Assembly (NCBI GenBank): GCA_021272315.1
Contig: JAJSLI010000100.1
Span: 1 to 32,312, forward strand
Source: Methylacidiphilales bacterium
GTDB taxonomy: Bacteria > Verrucomicrobiota > Verrucomicrobiia > Methylacidiphilales > UBA1321
DNA: 32,312 nt
Direction: 5' to 3'
Shown here one piece after another: positions 30,213 through 32,312 of the stretch. Under the pieces are notes generated by a model. The model was not told where the DNA came from, ran no database searches, and worked only from the letters and a program-made list of their open reading frames with translations. Position 1 is the first letter of the stretch. Each line of letters starts with the position of its first letter. The position numbers and the translations under genes are program-made.

Positions 30213-30421
30213 GCGTCGCCGCCAATGCATCCAATCTGGCCCAGGCCGCCCGGGAGCTGGCCCATGAATGGGAGGAGACCAAATCGTGCTGGCACGACGT
30301 CAAAAGCCAGGATTTCGAGCAGGCCTACATCGACCCCCTGCCCGGCCAGGTGGAACGCGCCATCATGGTAATGGCGGAAATCGATCTCATTTTGAAAAAG
30401 ATAAGGAGTGACTGTGAGTAA
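30209..30421 (+). CDS. Very small helical WXG-like protein
   Basis: This 70-residue protein has two predicted helices joined by S-C-W-H-D (W28, D30), followed by Q-D-F-E-Q-A-Y. The first WXG-like protein of the cluster shows the same W-x-D then Q-D-F-E order, so the two may be diverged relatives. Overlaps the previous stop by ATGA and the FtsK start by about 8 bp, indicating coupled expression of the four genes. No other family recognised. Confidence 0.68.
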   Translation: MSVAANASNLAQAARELAHEWEETKSCWHDVKSQDFEQAYIDPLPGQVERAIMVMAEIDLILKKIRSDCE

Positions 30422-32171
30422 AGGGATCGATCTGTGCGTCAACCGGAGTCTCGAACTGCTCGGAAACCTCCGGCAGACCGCGGCGAAATTCGCCCAGCGG
30501 GAGGAGCAACTCGCCCGCGACCTCAAGAACCGCCGCTTCACCACGGAACGGCAGGCCCAACAGGCCATCTCCGAAGCTGAAGCCGGACTTGCCGCACAAA
30601 CAGCCGCCGCCGAGGAACATTTTCGGACGGAGAAGAAGCGGGTGCAATCGATTTACGAAAGACGCCGCAACCGCGTGCAGAAGTACCGGACTGTCAATCT
30701 CCGGGACCTTCCCCGGCGCGCCCAGGAAGTGAAGCAGAGCTGGATCGGCAATCTTCAAATGAGGAATTACCAGGAACAGCGCAAGCTCACCGCGAACATG
30801 TCAGCAGCCGACGCGGTCTACAGCGGGTTCATCACCCAACTGGAAGCCCTGCGCGAGCTCCACAAGAACGCCCGCAAATCTTTCGGTGGTTACGGGTCGC
30901 TGCGGCGCCGACTGCGCGCCCGGCCCTCCGCCGCGCCCGCGATCGACTTGCCGCTCGAGGCCCAGATCGAGGAACTCCGCGGCCATATCGCGACCGCCCG
31001 GCAGCAACTCGACCAGTTTGACCAATTTGTGCTGCCCCGCTTTTTCCGCATCGCACGATTGCCCGTTCTTTTTCTGCTCAGCGCTGCCGGGGGAGCGGGC
31101 TTGGGCTGGTACCTCTCCCTCGGGAACAATCCCCACGCCTACTTCATTGCCGGCGGCGTCTCCGCCGCCGTTTTCATCGTGTTCTGGATCATTCATGCGG
31201 AAGGTTTGGGGAAAGCCCGAAAGATCGGAATCACCGCAGCGTCCGAAATTGTCGCCGCCCGCCACATCATCGAGGCCAACGACGTCACCAGCCCCGATTT
31301 TGTGGCCAGGGGCGACGCCAACCGCAAGGCCATCCAGGAGGAATATGAACGTGGTTACGCGGAAGTCCTGCAGCAATGGGGCCGGGCCGACGACGTCGAA
31401 GCCGAATTCGAACAGCGCACCCGCAACAAGATCGAAACACAAAGCGCCCGCATTTGTGAAAAAATCGACCGCATCCTCGGACCCAAACTGGAACGCCTCG
31501 AGGCCGAACACGCGGCCACCATCGCGTGGCTCAAGCAGGAAGCCTCAACCGGCCACGAGCAGCTTGTCCAGACCCAATCCGCCGGGGTCGCCAGTTTGAC
31601 CGATAATGAAAAAATCCGCTGGGACGAGATCGAGACCGACTGGCAGAGGGAGATCACCCCGATCTACCGGGCCATTGAGGAAATGAACGCCGCGGGCGCC
31701 GCGATCTCCCCCGCGTGGAATGCCTCGCTGGTCGAAAACTGGGCGCCGCCCGTCAATTTTGCCGCGGCCGCAAAGTTCGGTCGGCTCGATCTCGACCTGA
31801 CCCGGCAGCCCGGCGCCCTTCCAAAAAGTACGCGGCTGCCTCTTCCCGGCCCGGCGCAGGTGGCCCTTCCGGCGGCCCTCGCCTTTCCCTATCAAGGTTC
31901 GCTTCTCTTCGAGACCTCCGACTCGGGCGACGAGTCTGTCATCGGCACGCTGAACAACGTCATCCTGCGCCTTCTCTCGACCAATCCCCCGGGCAAGCTC
32001 AGCTTTACCATCATCGATCCCGTGCGGCTCGGGCAGAATTTCGCGGGGCTGATGTATCTTGGCGATTATCAGGAAAGTATCATCAACCGGCGCATCTGGA
32101 CGCAGCGGGACCAGATCGAAGAGCGGCTGGCCGAGCTCGGCGAACACATCGAGAAGGTCATCCAGATGTAA
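30414..32171 (+). CDS. FtsK/SpoIIIE-type membrane ATPase, N-terminal part, ending at an in-frame TAA
   Basis: From GTG 30414 (AAGGAG 5 nt upstream) the frame gives 585 residues to TAA 32169-32171. Layout: a long coiled coil (1-200), two membrane helices at about 215-262 (L-P-V-L-F-L-L-S-A-A and A-V-F-I-V-F-W-I-I), more coil (320-420), then the start of the ATPase module (about 470-585), including L-S-F-T-I-I-D-P-V-R-L-G and R-R-I-W-T-Q. The P-loop region reads D-E-S-V-I-G-T-L-N-N, a degenerate Walker A, as in the first ATPase domain of some EccC-like proteins. Homologues I recall run to over 1000 residues, so the stop truncates it. GTG 30408 is an alternative start. As part of the cluster it should move or remodel the WXG-like partners. 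Confidence 0.8.
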   Translation: MSKGIDLCVNRSLELLGNLRQTAAKFAQREEQLARDLKNRRFTTERQAQQAISEAEAGLAAQTAAAEEHFRTEKKRVQSIYERRRNRVQKYRTVNLRDLPRRAQEVKQSWIGNLQMRNYQEQRKLTANMSAADAVYSGFITQLEALRELHKNARKSFGGYGSLRRRLRARPSAAPAIDLPLEAQIEELRGHIATARQQLDQFDQFVLPRFFRIARLPVLFLLSAAGGAGLGWYLSLGNNPHAYFIAGGVSAAVFIVFWIIHAEGLGKARKIGITAASEIVAARHIIEANDVTSPDFVARGDANRKAIQEEYERGYAEVLQQWGRADDVEAEFEQRTRNKIETQSARICEKIDRILGPKLERLEAEHAATIAWLKQEASTGHEQLVQTQSAGVASLTDNEKIRWDEIETDWQREITPIYRAIEEMNAAGAAISPAWNASLVENWAPPVNFAAAAKFGRLDLDLTRQPGALPKSTRLPLPGPAQVALPAALAFPYQGSLLFETSDSGDESVIGTLNNVILRLLSTNPPGKLSFTIIDPVRLGQNFAGLMYLGDYQESIINRRIWTQRDQIEERLAELGEHIEKVIQM

Positions 32172-32312
32172 CTGCGCAACGAGTACGCCACCATCACCGA
32201 GTACAACCAGCAAGCCGGAAGCGTGGCGGAAAAATATCATTTCCTGGTCGTCGCCGACTTCCCGGCCAATTTCAGCGAGACCTCGGCCAAGCGGCTGCAA
32301 AGCATCGCCGCC
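32172..32312 (+). pseudogene. Continuation of the FtsK/SpoIIIE-type ATPase after the in-frame stop (runs off the window)
   Basis: Directly after TAA 32169-32171 the same frame continues for 47 codons to the window edge. It begins L-R-N-E-Y-A-T-I and contains V-A-E-K-Y-H-F-L-V-V-A-D-F-P-A-N-F, which matches the next segment of this ATPase family (typically Y-L-R-N-E then F-L-V-V-A-x-F-P-x-N-F). The replaced codon should encode Tyr (TAC or TAT), a single-base change. No frameshift is needed. It could be a true nonsense mutation, a sequencing or assembly error, or a strain polymorphism; recoding is unlikely for TAA. Confidence 0.8.

Noticed and set aside
32169..32171. Programmed recoding (selenocysteine or pyrrolysine) at the in-frame stop
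   Set aside because: TAA is not a known recoded codon for Sec (TGA) or Pyl (TAG), and TAA is used as a normal stop by other genes in this window.
1..32312. tRNA, rRNA, CRISPR arrays and replication origin
   Set aside because: I looked for cloverleaf-like GTTCRA motifs, spaced direct repeats of 25-40 bp and DnaA-box clusters and recognised none, though small RNAs cannot be excluded by eye.

Overview
The window looks like a piece of chromosome (or metagenome contig) from a high-GC bacterium of the PVC group, most likely Verrucomicrobiota. That placement is an inference from gene content: DUF5069, a ComM lacking the usual cysteine cluster, URO-D-like proteins beside a glycoside hydrolase, Gfo/Idh/MocA plus xylose-isomerase-like TIM-barrel operons, and a WXG100/FtsK module. 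No rRNA, tRNA or CRISPR was recognised. Genes are tightly packed, no gene-free stretch exceeds about 300 bp, and Shine-Dalgarno sequences are mostly weak, so several starts rest on family length or signal peptides.

Layout. 1-260: 3' end of an IS110-family transposase followed by a REP-like motif. 353-3183: CPA2 antiporter (minus), then DUF5069 and a ThiS-like sulfur carrier (plus). 3226-7171: minus-strand envelope operon (membrane TPR protein, LysM/TPR lipoprotein, two tail-anchored coiled-coil proteins). 7330-9170: outer-membrane beta-barrel and a beta-hydroxyacid dehydrogenase. 9289-12782: comM followed by about 2 kb of foreign-looking DNA (a secreted PDZ protein and a small zinc-finger protein) and then a second, ~93% identical copy of the last 481 bp of comM, the signature of an integration or duplication event. 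12969-19449: carbohydrate locus (URO-D-like enzyme, secreted clan-A-like glycoside hydrolase, GPH sugar symporter, second URO-D-like enzyme). 19602-22009: GT-C membrane protein and a secreted protein with a duplicated N-terminal module. 22197-25601: HtrA-like protease without visible export signal (minus), then glutathionyl-hydroquinone reductase, DedA-rhodanese fusion and a small Cys-rich protein (plus). 25618-29173: minus-strand SRPBCC protein, TIM-barrel isomerase and two Gfo/Idh/MocA dehydrogenases. 29364-32312: a plus-strand cluster of three small helical proteins with WXG-like turns and a large FtsK/SpoIIIE-type membrane ATPase, running off the window.

The strongest leads for something undescribed are: (1) the terminal WXG100-like/coiled-coil/FtsK cluster, which resembles a minimal type VII secretion-like module and whose ATPase has an in-frame TAA followed by clearly coding sequence in the same frame; (2) the comM 3'-end duplication bracketing a small low-GC cargo; (3) the two divergent URO-D-like enzymes around a glycoside hydrolase and sugar symporter, possibly a pathway for a modified (e.g. 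O-methylated) sugar; and (4) the dehydrogenase/TIM-barrel operon, possibly keto-sugar chemistry. Functions in (1), (3) and (4) are inferences from domains and neighbourhood.
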